DNA of 6,677 nucleotides, from positions 1 to 6,677 of the forward strand of contig JAAZDH010000026.1 in NCBI GenBank assembly GCA_012512865.1, written 5' to 3'. The stretch's first letter is position 1; every line of letters starts with the position of its first letter. Both the position numbers and the translations under genes were made by a program. The notes beneath the pieces are model-generated. The model searched no databases and had not been told where the DNA came from. It saw nothing but the letters and a program-made list of their open reading frames with translations. Below are positions 6,497 to 6,677 of this stretch, piece after piece. The DNA is from Clostridiaceae bacterium. Its GTDB lineage: Bacteria; Bacillota; Clostridia; Acetivibrionales; DUMC01.

Positions 6497-6677
6497 ATGA
6501 CTTCAAAAGAAAGAATGTTAATAGCGCTAAATCTAGGGAAACCTGACCGGTTGCCGGTTACAATACATCAATGGCAGGAATACCATCTTAAAAAATACAT
6601 GAACGGAATGTCTGAACTCGAAGCCTTTATAAAATGCGGGCTTGATGCGGCTGTTACATTTTATCCCGCCTATACAA
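6497..6677 (+). CDS. Uroporphyrinogen decarboxylase (URO-D/MtaA-like) family protein, 3'-truncated by window edge
   Basis: Sixty codons are visible before the window ends. The protein begins MTSKERMLIALNLGKPDRLP, which follows the common N-terminal pattern of URO-D family members (K-E-R-x-L-x-A-L-x-x-x-x-P-D-R-x-P). Full-length members have about 330-400 residues, so most of the gene is missing. The family includes heme-pathway uroporphyrinogen decarboxylase and the methyltransferases MtaA, MtbA and CmuA, plus many uncharacterised clostridial proteins encoded beside sugar transporters. The setting here favours an uncharacterised or methyl-transfer role over heme synthesis, but that is inference. 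It lies 167 bp downstream of the mannosidase gene on the same strand and may belong to the same transcript or to a separate one starting in the AT-rich gap. Confidence 0.8.
   Translation, partial: MTSKERMLIALNLGKPDRLPVTIHQWQEYHLKKYMNGMSELEAFIKCGLDAAVTFYPAYT

Overview
The window reads as part of one rightward carbohydrate-utilisation operon from a low-to-mid GC, Gram-positive-like anaerobe, most likely in the Clostridia. Pointers are the LplB/YtcP-type sugar permease pair, purine-rich Shine-Dalgarno sequences, TTG and GTG starts beside ATG, and frequent ATA (Ile) and AGG (Arg) codons. The lineage is an inference. All real genes are on the + strand and I found no convincing promoter or terminator inside the window.

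Layout: 1-579 is the C-terminal part of an LplB-like CUT1 ABC permease (its 5' end lies outside). 580-780 is a non-coding gap filled largely by a degenerate 13-bp tandem repeat. 781-1671 is the partner YtcP/LplC-like permease, starting with TTG. After a 20-nt gap, 1692-3500 encodes a 602-residue alkaline-phosphatase-superfamily enzyme (type I phosphodiesterase/nucleotide pyrophosphatase-like) with all expected metal ligands. 3501-3647 is a gap made of a degenerate 16-bp tandem repeat that runs from the stop codon into the next ribosome binding site. 3648-6329 encodes an 893-residue GH38 alpha-mannosidase. 6330-6496 is a very AT-rich gap (about 18% GC) with weak 14-bp periodicity. 6497-6677 is the start of a uroporphyrinogen-decarboxylase (URO-D/MtaA-like) family gene that runs off the end.

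Working model: the two permeases, with a binding protein and ATPase encoded elsewhere, import an oligosaccharide or glycoside. Neither hydrolase shows a signal peptide, so both should act in the cytoplasm. The GH38 enzyme would remove alpha-mannose. The phosphodiesterase/phosphatase suggests a phosphorylated or phosphodiester-linked substrate. The role of the URO-D-like protein is unclear; relatives act on methyl groups or porphyrins.

The most unusual signal lies between the genes. All three larger intergenic gaps are occupied by short-period degenerate tandem repeats, each with its own period (13, 16 and about 14 bp). The two clear arrays begin at or beside the upstream stop codon, are about 70% purine on the coding strand, and carry Shine-Dalgarno-like cores in several units. 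In the 16-bp array the last unit supplies the ribosome binding site of the next gene.
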